NCBI RefSeq assembly: GCF_016765655.2 | Contig: NZ_CP086109.1 | Span: 186,001-250,000 of the forward strand | Direction: 5' to 3' | Source of the DNA: Skermanella mucosa | Lineage (GTDB): Bacteria; Pseudomonadota; Alphaproteobacteria; Azospirillales; Azospirillaceae | DNA: 64,000 nucleotides | Shown: positions 37,032 to 45,666 of the stretch, piece by piece | Layout: every line of letters begins with the position of its first letter | How positions within the stretch are numbered: position 1 is the stretch's first letter | Program-made: the position numbers and the translations under genes | The notes under the pieces: model-generated | Databases searched by the model: none | What the model saw: the letters and a program-made list of their open reading frames with translations, nothing else | Told to the model about the DNA's origin: nothing

Positions 37032-37865
37032 ATGTCCAGACCCGTCGTCATCGCCGTCGCGATCACCGGATCGGTGCCGCGCAAGAAGGACAATCCGGCG
37101 GTGCCGGTGACCCCATCGGAGCAGGTGGAATCGACCCACGAGGCGTTCGAGGCCGGGGCCAGCCTGGTGCATATCCATGTGCGCAACCCGGACGAGACGC
37201 CGTCCTCCAGCCCGGAGCTGTTCGCTCGGGTCCAGGAGGGAATCCGCAAGCATTGCCCGGGCATGATCATCCAGTTCTCGACCGGCGGGCGCGGGCGCGA
37301 CCAGGCGGCGCGCGGCAGCGCCCTCTACCTGAAGCCCGACATGGCGTCGCTGTCCACCGGCTCGGTCAATTTTCCGACCATCGTCTACGAGAACGCGCCG
37401 GCGCTGGTGACCGACCTCGCCACCCGGATGAAGGAGAACGACATCCGGCCGGAGATCGAGATCTTCGACCTGTCGCACATCCACGGCGCCAGGCGGCTGA
37501 TCGACGAGGGGCTGATGGGCAGCCGGCCGCACGTCCAGTTCGTCATGGGCGTCAAGAACGCGATCCCGGCGGACGAGCACCTGCTGGAGATCCTGCTGGG
37601 CGAGCTGAAGCGGGTGATCCCGGAGGCGACCTGGACGGCGGCCGGGATCGGGCGCTTCCAGGGCGAGGTGATGCGGTGGGTCCTGGAGCGGGGCGCCGAC
37701 GGCGTGCGCACCGGGCTGGAGGACAATATCCGCATCGCCAGGGACCGTCTGGCCCGCAGCAACGCCGAGCTGGTCCAGATCGCCGCCGAACTGTGCGCGA
37801 AGAACGCCGCCCGGCCCGCGACCGTCGAAGAGGCCAGGCGGTTGCTCGGTATCCGCGCCGCCTGA
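37032..37865 (+). CDS. BKACE (beta-keto acid cleavage enzyme) family protein
   Basis: A 277-residue TIM-barrel enzyme of the DUF849/BKACE family. The metal-binding His pair is in VHIHVRNPD (about residues 46-48), and the substrate-side motifs QFSTGGRG and GLEDNIRIA are conserved. The family condenses a beta-keto acid with acetyl-CoA and cleaves it to acetoacetate and a CoA ester. The exact keto acid cannot be predicted here. The ATG at 37032 has GGGAG nearby; the upstream frame is not homologous. Confidence 0.88.
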   Translation: MSRPVVIAVAITGSVPRKKDNPAVPVTPSEQVESTHEAFEAGASLVHIHVRNPDETPSSSPELFARVQEGIRKHCPGMIIQFSTGGRGRDQAARGSALYLKPDMASLSTGSVNFPTIVYENAPALVTDLATRMKENDIRPEIEIFDLSHIHGARRLIDEGLMGSRPHVQFVMGVKNAIPADEHLLEILLGELKRVIPEATWTAAGIGRFQGEVMRWVLERGADGVRTGLEDNIRIARDRLARSNAELVQIAAELCAKNAARPATVEEARRLLGIRAA

Positions 37866-37942
37866 CCGACGGGGAAGCCGCCGCGATGACACCAACGGCG
37901 GCCCCGCTTGCCGCTTTCACTTAAACCTTCTGGGGAAACATT

Positions 37943-38581
37943 TTGGAAAACATCGATCTCTGGTCCCAACTCGCGGCGCTGGGACAGGTCATCGCCATCG
38001 ACCTCGTCCTGGCGGGCGACAACGCCATCGTGGTCGGCATGGCCGCCGCCGCGGTGCCGATGGAACAGCGCCGCAGGGTCATCTTCTGGGGCATCGGCGC
38101 CGCCATCGGCCTGCGCATCTTCTTCGCCCTGATCACGACCCAGCTGCTCGCGATCATCGGCCTGACCCTGGCCGGCGGCGTGCTGCTGCTGTGGGTCTGC
38201 TGGAAAATGTACCGCGAGCTGCGCTCCCATGGGAGGGACGAGGTGGCGCCCGACGAGGCGATGGAGGCGAAGGCCGCGGCGGCCGCCGGGGGCGTGACCT
38301 TCGGCGCCGCCATCTGGCAGATCGTCGTCGCCGACGTGTCCATGTCGCTGGACAACGTCCTGGCGGTGGCGGGTGCGGCCAAGGACCATCCGACGATCCT
38401 GGTCATCGGGCTGCTGCTGTCCGTGGTGCTGATGGGGGCCGCCGCCAACATGATCGCCCACGTGCTGCACAAGCACCGCTGGATCGGCTGGGTCGGCCTG
38501 GTGATCATCACCTACGTCGCGCTCGACATGATCTGGCGCGGCAGCCGCGAAGTGCTGGCGCACACTGCCTGGTTGACCTGA
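37943..38581 (+). CDS. TerC family integral membrane protein
   Basis: A 212-residue protein with six or seven membrane helices. The two conserved acidic membrane motifs DLVLAGDNAIVVGMAAA and DVSMSLDNVLAVAGAA are the TerC hallmark. Some members export Mn2+ and keep secreted metalloproteins correctly loaded; tellurite resistance is the historical name. The start codon is TTG after TGGGGA. It is 77 bp after the BKACE gene, which may place both in one transcript. Confidence 0.88.
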   Translation: MENIDLWSQLAALGQVIAIDLVLAGDNAIVVGMAAAAVPMEQRRRVIFWGIGAAIGLRIFFALITTQLLAIIGLTLAGGVLLLWVCWKMYRELRSHGRDEVAPDEAMEAKAAAAAGGVTFGAAIWQIVVADVSMSLDNVLAVAGAAKDHPTILVIGLLLSVVLMGAAANMIAHVLHKHRWIGWVGLVIITYVALDMIWRGSREVLAHTAWLT

Positions 38582-38886
38582 GGAACCACCGGGAATGCGG
38601 CGTTCCCTGGCGGCGGATCGACCTGATCGGGTACCGTTCCAGCGGGGGCGCCGCAAACGTGATTCAGGTTCTTGCCACAGATTACGGCGATGGACAAAGA
38701 TATGGACCGGATTATCTGAGTGTATCGCCGTGATCTGTGGCCAGTTTTCTTCATTCCATGCCGGTTTCGAACAAGGCAGGCCGTGTGGAATGGTTCAAAT
38801 CGGTCGGAAACCGCACCCTCCGGTTCGTTCATCGGGCTGGTCCGCCTACAACAAGCGGATGATCGCCGGCGCCATCACCGCCCGGA
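38582..38886. other. Gene-free stretch between convergent TerC and cyclase genes
   Basis: 305 bp with no supportable gene. The overlapping minus-strand frame of 106 residues has no family features. It contains the long inverted repeat listed at 38675-38740. Confidence 0.5.
38675..38740. repeat. Imperfect inverted repeat between convergent genes
   Basis: The 17-bp arms ccacagattacggcgat and atcgccgtgatctgtgg pair with one mismatch around a 32-base loop. It could act as a terminator for either convergent transcript, or be an old mobile element scar. There is no T-run. Confidence 0.5.
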
Positions 38887-40626
38887 TCAGGGCGGGCGCG
38901 TTGCCAGCCCCGCGGTGGCGCGTCGGGACACCTCGAAGACGGGGACCGGGTCCCGCTTGCCCTTCAGCGTGACCGGCGGCAGGCTGACCGTCTCGAACTC
39001 GGCGCAGTCCCGGATCGCCTGCTCGACGGTCTCGCTCAGCAGGATGTTGCCCGGCTTGGCGTGGGAGCACAGCCGGGCCGCGAGGTTCACATTGTCGCCC
39101 AGAACCGTGTAGTCCATCCGGTCCAGGCTGCCCATGGCGCCCATCACGACCTCCCCGGCATGGAGGCCGATCCCGACGGACAGCTTCCAGTCCGGATGCC
39201 GGGCGCTCAGCGAGGCGATCTCCTCCTGGATGTCCAGGGCGGCCCGGGCGGCGTTCGCCACCATGTCGTCCCCCTGGAACACGGCGAGGAGCTGGTCGCC
39301 GACATACTTGTCCACGTCGCCGTGGTGGCGCTGCACGATCTCCGCCTGGTGCTGGAAGTAGAAGTTCAGCATCTCGACCACCGTCTCGGGATCGACCCGC
39401 TCGGCGAAGGCGGTGTAGCCGCGGATGTCGGAGAACAGCATGGCGACGCGCTGGCGCTCGCCGCCCAGCTTGATCCCGCCGTCCGAGTTGCGGATCGCCA
39501 GCATGGTTCCGCCGGAAACGAATTTCTGCAGATGGAAGCGCTCGTTCAGGCCGACCACCATGGCGTTGATTCGCTGGGCCAGGTCGCCGATCTCGTCCCG
39601 GGAACGCACGTTCCGGACGCGCGCCTGGAAATTGCCGCGGGCGACCTCCCCGGCGACGCGGTCGATCTCGATGATCGGCCGGCTGATCCGGATGGCCAGC
39701 AGGATCGCTCCGGCGACTGCGGCCGCCACGCCGGCCAGCACCCACTGGAACAGGCTTCCGATCATGCGGTCCACCGCGAGATAGGCATCCTCCTGGCGTT
39801 TCTCGACCATCACGACCCAGTCGAACGGGCGCGGGAAGGCATAGGCGCCCAGCATCGCCTGGCCGTCCGGCCGGACATAGGGTCCGGCGGCGATGGTCCG
39901 GTTGCCCGTCCTCAGCAGGTCCAGCGCCTCGGCCGCCATGGCGACGCCGCCCAGGTCGCCGCGCCCGGGGTCGAACACCCGGCGGCCCTCCCGGTCGACG
40001 ACGGTGACGAAGCCCGTCTTGGCGAAGGGGTGGTTCTCCAGGAAACGCCGGGTGCGGTCCAGGTCGATCCGGACCGACAGGACCGCCGGCGCCCCGGCGA
40101 AACGGGAGCGCAGCGGCAAGACGATGGTCGCCAGCCAGTCGTCGGTCGCCGGCACGTGGCTGACGTCGCCCCGGTTGACCTCGCCGCTGTCCACGGCGGC
40201 GCGGATCGCCTCCTCCGGCAGGCGCAGCACCTGCAGCGGGTCGAGTCCGGCGCCGGACAGGCGCTTGGCGAACAGGCCGTTGGTCACCACCACCGGGACC
40301 GGCGCTCCCTCCACCGTGATCTGGAGGGCCGCGAACTCGGGCAGGTCGGTGATGCCCAGGGTCAGCAGGGCGATCTTCTCCGGCACGCCGAGCCGCTGGT
40401 CGTCCAGCGCGTTGCGGATCAGCAGCAGCGGCGCCAGCCAGGTGCGTTCGGCCCGGTCGTTGATCTCCGCCACGATCTGTTCCGCCGTGGCGGCCAAGTC
40501 GCCGTTGGCCGAGCTTTTCAGCTCGTCCTGGACGATCCTGACCATGCTGCGGCCCGCCACCAGCAGCGGCACGACCGCGATGGCGATCGCGAAGACCAGG
40601 AGCTTGTTGCGCAGGCTGATCTGCAC
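38887..40626 (-). CDS. dCache-HAMP-class III adenylate/guanylate cyclase
   Basis: A 579-residue membrane enzyme. Helix 1 is at about 8-25, a large periplasmic dCache-like sensor at about 30-275 (including GFVTVVDREGRRVFDPGRGD), helix 2 near 285-305 and HAMP at 305-360. The cyclase core at about 385-560 has MLFSDIRGYTAFA, VGDQLLAVFQG and MDYTVLGDNVNLAARL, and both metal Asp residues are present. It should turn a periplasmic signal into cAMP or cGMP. It starts 21 bp after the PKD-repeat gene, so cotranscription is likely. Confidence 0.88.
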   Translation of the reverse strand: MQISLRNKLLVFAIAIAVVPLLVAGRSMVRIVQDELKSSANGDLAATAEQIVAEINDRAERTWLAPLLLIRNALDDQRLGVPEKIALLTLGITDLPEFAALQITVEGAPVPVVVTNGLFAKRLSGAGLDPLQVLRLPEEAIRAAVDSGEVNRGDVSHVPATDDWLATIVLPLRSRFAGAPAVLSVRIDLDRTRRFLENHPFAKTGFVTVVDREGRRVFDPGRGDLGGVAMAAEALDLLRTGNRTIAAGPYVRPDGQAMLGAYAFPRPFDWVVMVEKRQEDAYLAVDRMIGSLFQWVLAGVAAAVAGAILLAIRISRPIIEIDRVAGEVARGNFQARVRNVRSRDEIGDLAQRINAMVVGLNERFHLQKFVSGGTMLAIRNSDGGIKLGGERQRVAMLFSDIRGYTAFAERVDPETVVEMLNFYFQHQAEIVQRHHGDVDKYVGDQLLAVFQGDDMVANAARAALDIQEEIASLSARHPDWKLSVGIGLHAGEVVMGAMGSLDRMDYTVLGDNVNLAARLCSHAKPGNILLSETVEQAIRDCAEFETVSLPPVTLKGKRDPVPVFEVSRRATAGLATRPP

Positions 40627-40647
40627 CGGATGCTCCTACCCCACCGG

Positions 40648-43600
40648 TCAGCGCCGCGCCGTGGCGCCGTCGCGCTCGGCCACGGTTTCCTCATGCCCGC
40701 GGACGTTGACCGTCAGCCCGCCCTCGGTCACCCCGCAGGCCAGGCCGGAGCGGTCGCGGACGGCTACCCGGACCTTGTAGAGTCCGGGCCGGGCGAAGGC
40801 GTGGCGGAGCTTCTCGCCGGTGCGCGTCGTCCCGTCGCCCAGGTCCCAGACATAGTCGAGCGCCGAGCCGTCCGGATCGACCGAGGCCGAGGCGTCGAAC
40901 AGCACGTCGTCATGGGCTCCTCCCGCGAAGGCCTCCCGGTCGGTGCCGGCCTCGACCACCGGGGCGGCGTTGACATGGACCCGGGCCACGTCCTCCGCCA
41001 CCGCGCAGGGCGAGCCGGAATCGTCGGTCACCGACAGGCGGACCGGGTAGAGGCCCGGCTGGGCGAAGCTGTGGCTGACCTTGGCCCCCGTGGCCTGGGT
41101 TCCGTCGCCGAAGTCCCAGCGGTACTCCACCAGCTTGCCGTCCCAGTCGATCGACCCGGAGGCGTCGAACGCGACCGGGGTTCCGGGGCAGGTGCCGCGA
41201 TCCGGCCCGGCCGAGGCTTCCGGGGGCCGGTTGACGTGCAGGGCGTAAGCGGCGCTCCGGCGGCTGTTGGCGAGACCCGCCCCGTCGTCGGCGACCAGCC
41301 GGACATGGTAGGTGCCGGGATCGGCGTAGGTGTGGGAGATGTCGGCCCCCTCGGCCCGGGAGCCGTCGCCCAGGTCCCATTCGAACCGCGCCAGGGCGCC
41401 GTCGGCATCCTTCGACCCGGCGGCGCTGAGCGCCACCGGCCGGCCGAAGCAGGCGCCGCCGGCCACGGCGATGGCGGGTTCGGGCGCCGCGTTGACCGTC
41501 ACGGTCGCGGTGTCGGTGACGGTGCTGTTGGCCACGCCGGCGTCGTCGGTCACGGTCAGCGTGACCTTGTACGTGCCGCTCTCGGCATAGCGGTGCCGCG
41601 CCGCCATGCCGGTGCCGGTGGTGCCGTCGCCGAAGTCCCACTCGTAGCGGGTCACGGCACCGTCCGGGTCGGCGGAGAGGGAGCCGTCGAAGCCGACCTC
41701 CTCCCGCGTCGCCACGGTCCGGTCGGGGCCGGCGTCCGCCACCGGCGGGGCGTTGGCGATGATGCGGTGCTGGACCGTCACGGCGCTGCACGAGGTCGCC
41801 TCCGCCGCCGGCTGGACCGACAGGGTCGCGACATAGGGGCCAGGCTGGGCGTAGACGTGCTCGACCTCGGCCCCTTCCGCCGCCGTGCCGTCGCCGAAGT
41901 CCCAGCGATAGGCCGCGATGCCCCCCTCGGTCCCCGCCCTGAAGGCGGCGGGGGCGCCGACCGGGATGCGGGCCGGCGCGTCGATGCTTGCCACCGGGGC
42001 GGCGGCGACCTGGACCGCCAACTCGTCGGTGTCGGTGTTGTCGCACTGGCCGCCGCGGTCGCCCTCGATGGTCAGCAGCACGCGGTAGCTTCCCGGCCGG
42101 CGGAAGACATGGACGGGGCTCTCGCCGCCGCCCGTGTTGCCGTCGCCGAAGTCCCAGGTGAAGCGGTTGACCACGCCGTCGAAGTCGCGCGACTGCGAGC
42201 CGTCGAAATGCACCTCGGTGTTGGCGCAGACCATGCGGTCGGGTCCCGCCTCCGCGATCGGGGATTCGTCCACCACGACGACCAGCCGGTCGGTGTGGCT
42301 GGCGCGGTCGAAGCCGGACTCGTCCTGGACCGTCAGGGTCACGGGATAGACCGCGCCGGACCGGTATGTCTTGGTCGGATTGACCGTGTCGGCCCCGGTC
42401 CCGTCGCCGAAATCCCAGCCGTAGCGCAGCAGCCCGCCGTCGGGGTCGAACGACTTGCTCCCGTCGAACAGCACCACGTCGCCGGCGCAGACCTGCCGGT
42501 TGTCGCCCGCCACCGCGACCGGCGGCTGGTTGATGGTCACCGTGATCGCGGTCGAGGCCCTGGCGTTGGCGAGGCCGGTGCCGTCGTCCACCGTCAGGGT
42601 CACGGGATAGGCGCCGCCCTCGGCGTAGGCGTGGGTGACCCGCTCCCCGCCGGCCGGTTCGGAACCGTCGCCGAAGTCCCAGCGGAAGGTCAGCGGGTCG
42701 CCGTCGGCGTCGGCGGAGGACGAGGCGTCGAAATCGATGACCGTGGTGCCGCTGACGATGTCGGGACCGGCCGACGCGACCGGCGCCGCGTTGATCCGGA
42801 TCGCGACGCTGTCCTGGGCGGTGCCGTTGAGCGCGCCGGAGGAGTCGGTCACGGTCAGGCGGGCGGTGTAGCTGCCGGGCTTCTCGAACCGCCGTGCCGT
42901 GGCGCAGCTCTCCGCCCGGGTCTCCGTGTCGCTGAAGGTCCAGCGGTATGCGGCGAGCGGGCCGTCGGCGTCGAACGAGTTGCAGCCGTTCAGCCTGATC
43001 TCCTCGCCGGGCGCCGCCCTGCGGTCCGGGCCGGCGTCGGCGACCGGCTCGGCATTGACGAAGACCAGCGCCTCGTCGAAATCCACCGCGTCGGACTGGC
43101 CGGTGTCGTCGCGCACCGTCAGGCGGACCCGGTAGGTGCCGGGCTCGGCGAAGCGGTGGGTCGCCTGCGGGCCGCCGGCGCCGCTGCCGTCGCCGAATTC
43201 CCACTGGTAGCCGGCGATGTCGCCGTCGGGATCGAGCGAGCCGCGGGCGGAGAACGTCACGGTCTGGCCGGGCGAGACGGTCTGGTCCGGCCCCGCGTCG
43301 GCGATCGGCGCCGCGTTCACCAGCACCCGCATCGTGTCGGAATCGCTGCTCCGCACGGTGCCGGAATCGTCGGTCACGGTAAGCCGCACGAGATAGTCGC
43401 CGACCTTGCGGTAGACATGGGTCGGTGTCGGCCCGGTCCCGGTGGAGCCGTCGCCGAAGTCCCAGTCGTAGCGCGCGATGCGCCCGTCCGGATCGGTCGA
43501 GCCGCCGCCGTCGAACGAGACCTGGCTGGCCGTCACGATCTGGTCGGGACCGGCGTCGGCCACGGGGGGCGCGTTGACGGTGACGGTCAGCTCGTCCTCG

Positions 43601-45510
43601 CCCGTGCTGGTCGAGGTCCGGGAATCGTCGGTCACCACCAGCCCGACGCGATAGGTGCCGGGCGTCCGGTAGGCGTAGGCCGCCTGCGGGCCCGATCCCC
43701 GGGCGCCGTCGCCGAAGTCCCAGGCATGGTCGATCAGGGTGCCGTCGCGGTCGGTCGAGGCCGAGGCGTCGAACGGGATCCGCTCGCCGACCGCCACCCG
43801 CCGGTCCGGCCCGGCCTGGGCCGTGGGCGGGTCGTTGACCACGGCGCGCAGCGCGCTGCGGGTGACGCTGTTGGCGACGTCGGCGTCGTCGCGAACGGTC
43901 AGGACAACGCGGTAGGTTCCGGGCCGGTCGAAGGCGTGCTCCACCGCCTGGCCCTCGGCCGACGCGCCGTCGCCGAAGTCCCAGGCGTGGGCGGATATCC
44001 GCCCGTCCACGTCATAGCTGCTGCCGCCGTCGAGCCGGAGAACCTCGCCCACGGAAAGCCGCGCCTCGGTCCCCGCCACGGCGACCGGCGGCGCGTTGAC
44101 CCGCACCACGGCCGTGTCGGTCCCGGCGTTGCAGGGCGGGGCCGTGTCGTCCTCCACCGTCAGGGTCACGGTGTAGCGGCCGGGAGCGGCATAGGCCCGG
44201 CTCGCCCGGACCCCCTCGCCGCGCGAGCCGTCGCCGAAGTTCCACAGGCGCCGGGCGATCGGCCGGTCGCCCGCCCGGGAGGCGGAGGCGTCGAACCCGA
44301 CCGCCTCCCCCGGCGCCACCAGCCGGTCCGCTCCAGCCTCGGCGGCCGGGGGCCGTTTCAGGAAGACCGGGACGGGCAGGGCGGTGCCGTTGCCGATGGT
44401 GCCGGAGCCGTCGAGCACCCGCAGCGTTCCCGAATAGCTGCCGGGGCCGGGATAGCGGTGGGTGACGGTCCGGCCCTCGCCGGCCGAGCCGTCGCCGAAA
44501 TCCCAGGCGTAGCGCAGGGAATCGCCGTCCGGATCGAGGCTGGCGCCGGCATCGAACGACACCGAGTAGCAGTCCGCCAGCGTCTCGACCGCGGCCGCGG
44601 CCTGCGGCCGCTGGTTGGGCCGCTTCGCCAGGGCGGGAAGGGCGATGGGGACCGGGCGGCCCTGGTCGTCGGTGACGGTGAAGGTGGCGTCGTTCGGCAC
44701 CTCCTCCCCGCCGCCGAACAGGATCGCCGCCGTCTGGCCGGCTTCGCCGGGCGCCAGGGCGACGGTGGTGGAACGCCAGTCGCCCTGGCCCGAGGCGGCC
44801 AGCGGCTGGCTCCGGAAGGCCGACGCGAAGGAAACCTCGCCGTTGGCCGCGTCGAAGTTGGCGACCGTCAGGCTGCGGGCGTCGGCGGGGACCAGGAAGC
44901 GCAGTTCCGCGACCGAGCGCTTGTCGGGCATCCGGACCGTCGGGCGGTAGGCCAGGACCTGCAAGCCCGGGGGTTCCAGGTTGCGGTGATCGCGCAGGCT
45001 GACCGTGGCCGTGAACAGGTTGGCGTCGTCGCCGCCCAGCCCCTCGACCACGAGCCTGAACACGCGGCGCCCGTCCATCAATTCGCCGTCCTCCGGGTCG
45101 AAGGCGGCCAGCGTCGTCCATTTGCCGTCGCTTTCCGGGTCCAGGGCGAAGTCGCGGGCGGCCAGTTCCGTCCCGGCGTCCGTGGACGCACCCGCGCCGC
45201 CGAACAGTCGGAAGCGGGCCTGGGTGTCCGGCTTGCCGTAGACCAGGTCGTGCTCGCCGCCCAGGTCCGGGTCGAAGACGCGGAGGAAGAGCTGTTCGCG
45301 GCTGTCCTGGGGAACGCTGAGGAGGATCACCTCCCGGTGGTCGTCGTCGCCCTCGACGGGCAGGGCCTTCGGGCCGTAGGTCACCGACAGGGGCCGTTCG
45401 GGTGGCGTGCCCTGCGCCAGGGCGCCGGTGGTCGCCCCCAAGACCGCCAGGGCGGCGCACAGCCTGACGGGACGTGTTGACAGAGATACCAAGCCGATGC
45501 CCTTCGCCAT
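40648..45510 (-). CDS. Giant exported protein with 15 PKD repeats
   Basis: A 1,620-residue protein. Residues 1-30 are a signal peptide (VRLCAALAVLGATTGALAQG). A region to about 300 has no family I recognise. From there to near the C-terminus I count 15 PKD domains, each with WDFGDG or a near variant (WNFGDG, WEFGDG, WTFSDT, WDLGDG), at 80-95 residue spacing. Many linkers contain paired cysteines or AGPDR. PKD repeats are rigid surface modules for protein or glycan contacts. It lies between a FecR protein gene and a cyclase gene on the same strand. Confidence 0.88.
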   Translation of the reverse strand: MAKGIGLVSLSTRPVRLCAALAVLGATTGALAQGTPPERPLSVTYGPKALPVEGDDDHREVILLSVPQDSREQLFLRVFDPDLGGEHDLVYGKPDTQARFRLFGGAGASTDAGTELAARDFALDPESDGKWTTLAAFDPEDGELMDGRRVFRLVVEGLGGDDANLFTATVSLRDHRNLEPPGLQVLAYRPTVRMPDKRSVAELRFLVPADARSLTVANFDAANGEVSFASAFRSQPLAASGQGDWRSTTVALAPGEAGQTAAILFGGGEEVPNDATFTVTDDQGRPVPIALPALAKRPNQRPQAAAAVETLADCYSVSFDAGASLDPDGDSLRYAWDFGDGSAGEGRTVTHRYPGPGSYSGTLRVLDGSGTIGNGTALPVPVFLKRPPAAEAGADRLVAPGEAVGFDASASRAGDRPIARRLWNFGDGSRGEGVRASRAYAAPGRYTVTLTVEDDTAPPCNAGTDTAVVRVNAPPVAVAGTEARLSVGEVLRLDGGSSYDVDGRISAHAWDFGDGASAEGQAVEHAFDRPGTYRVVLTVRDDADVANSVTRSALRAVVNDPPTAQAGPDRRVAVGERIPFDASASTDRDGTLIDHAWDFGDGARGSGPQAAYAYRTPGTYRVGLVVTDDSRTSTSTGEDELTVTVNAPPVADAGPDQIVTASQVSFDGGGSTDPDGRIARYDWDFGDGSTGTGPTPTHVYRKVGDYLVRLTVTDDSGTVRSSDSDTMRVLVNAAPIADAGPDQTVSPGQTVTFSARGSLDPDGDIAGYQWEFGDGSGAGGPQATHRFAEPGTYRVRLTVRDDTGQSDAVDFDEALVFVNAEPVADAGPDRRAAPGEEIRLNGCNSFDADGPLAAYRWTFSDTETRAESCATARRFEKPGSYTARLTVTDSSGALNGTAQDSVAIRINAAPVASAGPDIVSGTTVIDFDASSSADADGDPLTFRWDFGDGSEPAGGERVTHAYAEGGAYPVTLTVDDGTGLANARASTAITVTINQPPVAVAGDNRQVCAGDVVLFDGSKSFDPDGGLLRYGWDFGDGTGADTVNPTKTYRSGAVYPVTLTVQDESGFDRASHTDRLVVVVDESPIAEAGPDRMVCANTEVHFDGSQSRDFDGVVNRFTWDFGDGNTGGGESPVHVFRRPGSYRVLLTIEGDRGGQCDNTDTDELAVQVAAAPVASIDAPARIPVGAPAAFRAGTEGGIAAYRWDFGDGTAAEGAEVEHVYAQPGPYVATLSVQPAAEATSCSAVTVQHRIIANAPPVADAGPDRTVATREEVGFDGSLSADPDGAVTRYEWDFGDGTTGTGMAARHRYAESGTYKVTLTVTDDAGVANSTVTDTATVTVNAAPEPAIAVAGGACFGRPVALSAAGSKDADGALARFEWDLGDGSRAEGADISHTYADPGTYHVRLVADDGAGLANSRRSAAYALHVNRPPEASAGPDRGTCPGTPVAFDASGSIDWDGKLVEYRWDFGDGTQATGAKVSHSFAQPGLYPVRLSVTDDSGSPCAVAEDVARVHVNAAPVVEAGTDREAFAGGAHDDVLFDASASVDPDGSALDYVWDLGDGTTRTGEKLRHAFARPGLYKVRVAVRDRSGLACGVTEGGLTVNVRGHEETVAERDGATARR

Positions 45511-45538
45511 GCCCGTCTCCCTTTGAAACCCTGATACC

Positions 45539-45630
45539 GTAGGTCGGCCTTCGCGACGCGAACGCCGACAGCACCTGCCGACGCCTCCGCCTCGATGTCG
45601 GCGTTCGCCTCGCGGCGAAGGCCGACCTAC
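45539..45630. repeat. Dispersed palindromic repeat, copy 1
   Basis: A 92-bp hairpin element. The outer arms begin gtaggtcggccttcgc and end with its complement; each arm is about 32-35 bases, with a central gcacctgccgacgcctccgc-type core. It shares arms and core with 61321-61416. It sits in the gap between the FecR and PKD genes and resembles a REP/MITE-type intergenic element. Confidence 0.85.
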
Positions 45631-45666
45631 GGGAAACCCTTGGAAATCAAGCTATCGATACGTCCC

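Noticed and set aside
38512-38832. A 106-codon minus-strand ORF between TerC and the cyclase
   Set aside because: Overlaps the TerC end antisense and lacks motifs; the inverted repeat explains most of the region.
39061-45480. A plus-strand open frame of 2,139 codons antisense to the PKD and cyclase genes
   Set aside because: Rich in Arg, Gly, Ala, Val and His with no domain; the opposite strand carries clear PKD and cyclase motifs. High GC keeps stops rare on the antisense strand.
40648-45510. Possible RTX or cadherin repeats in the giant protein
   Set aside because: The repeating WDFGDG and GxYxVxLTVxD motifs are PKD, and no GGxGxDxLx nonapeptides are present.
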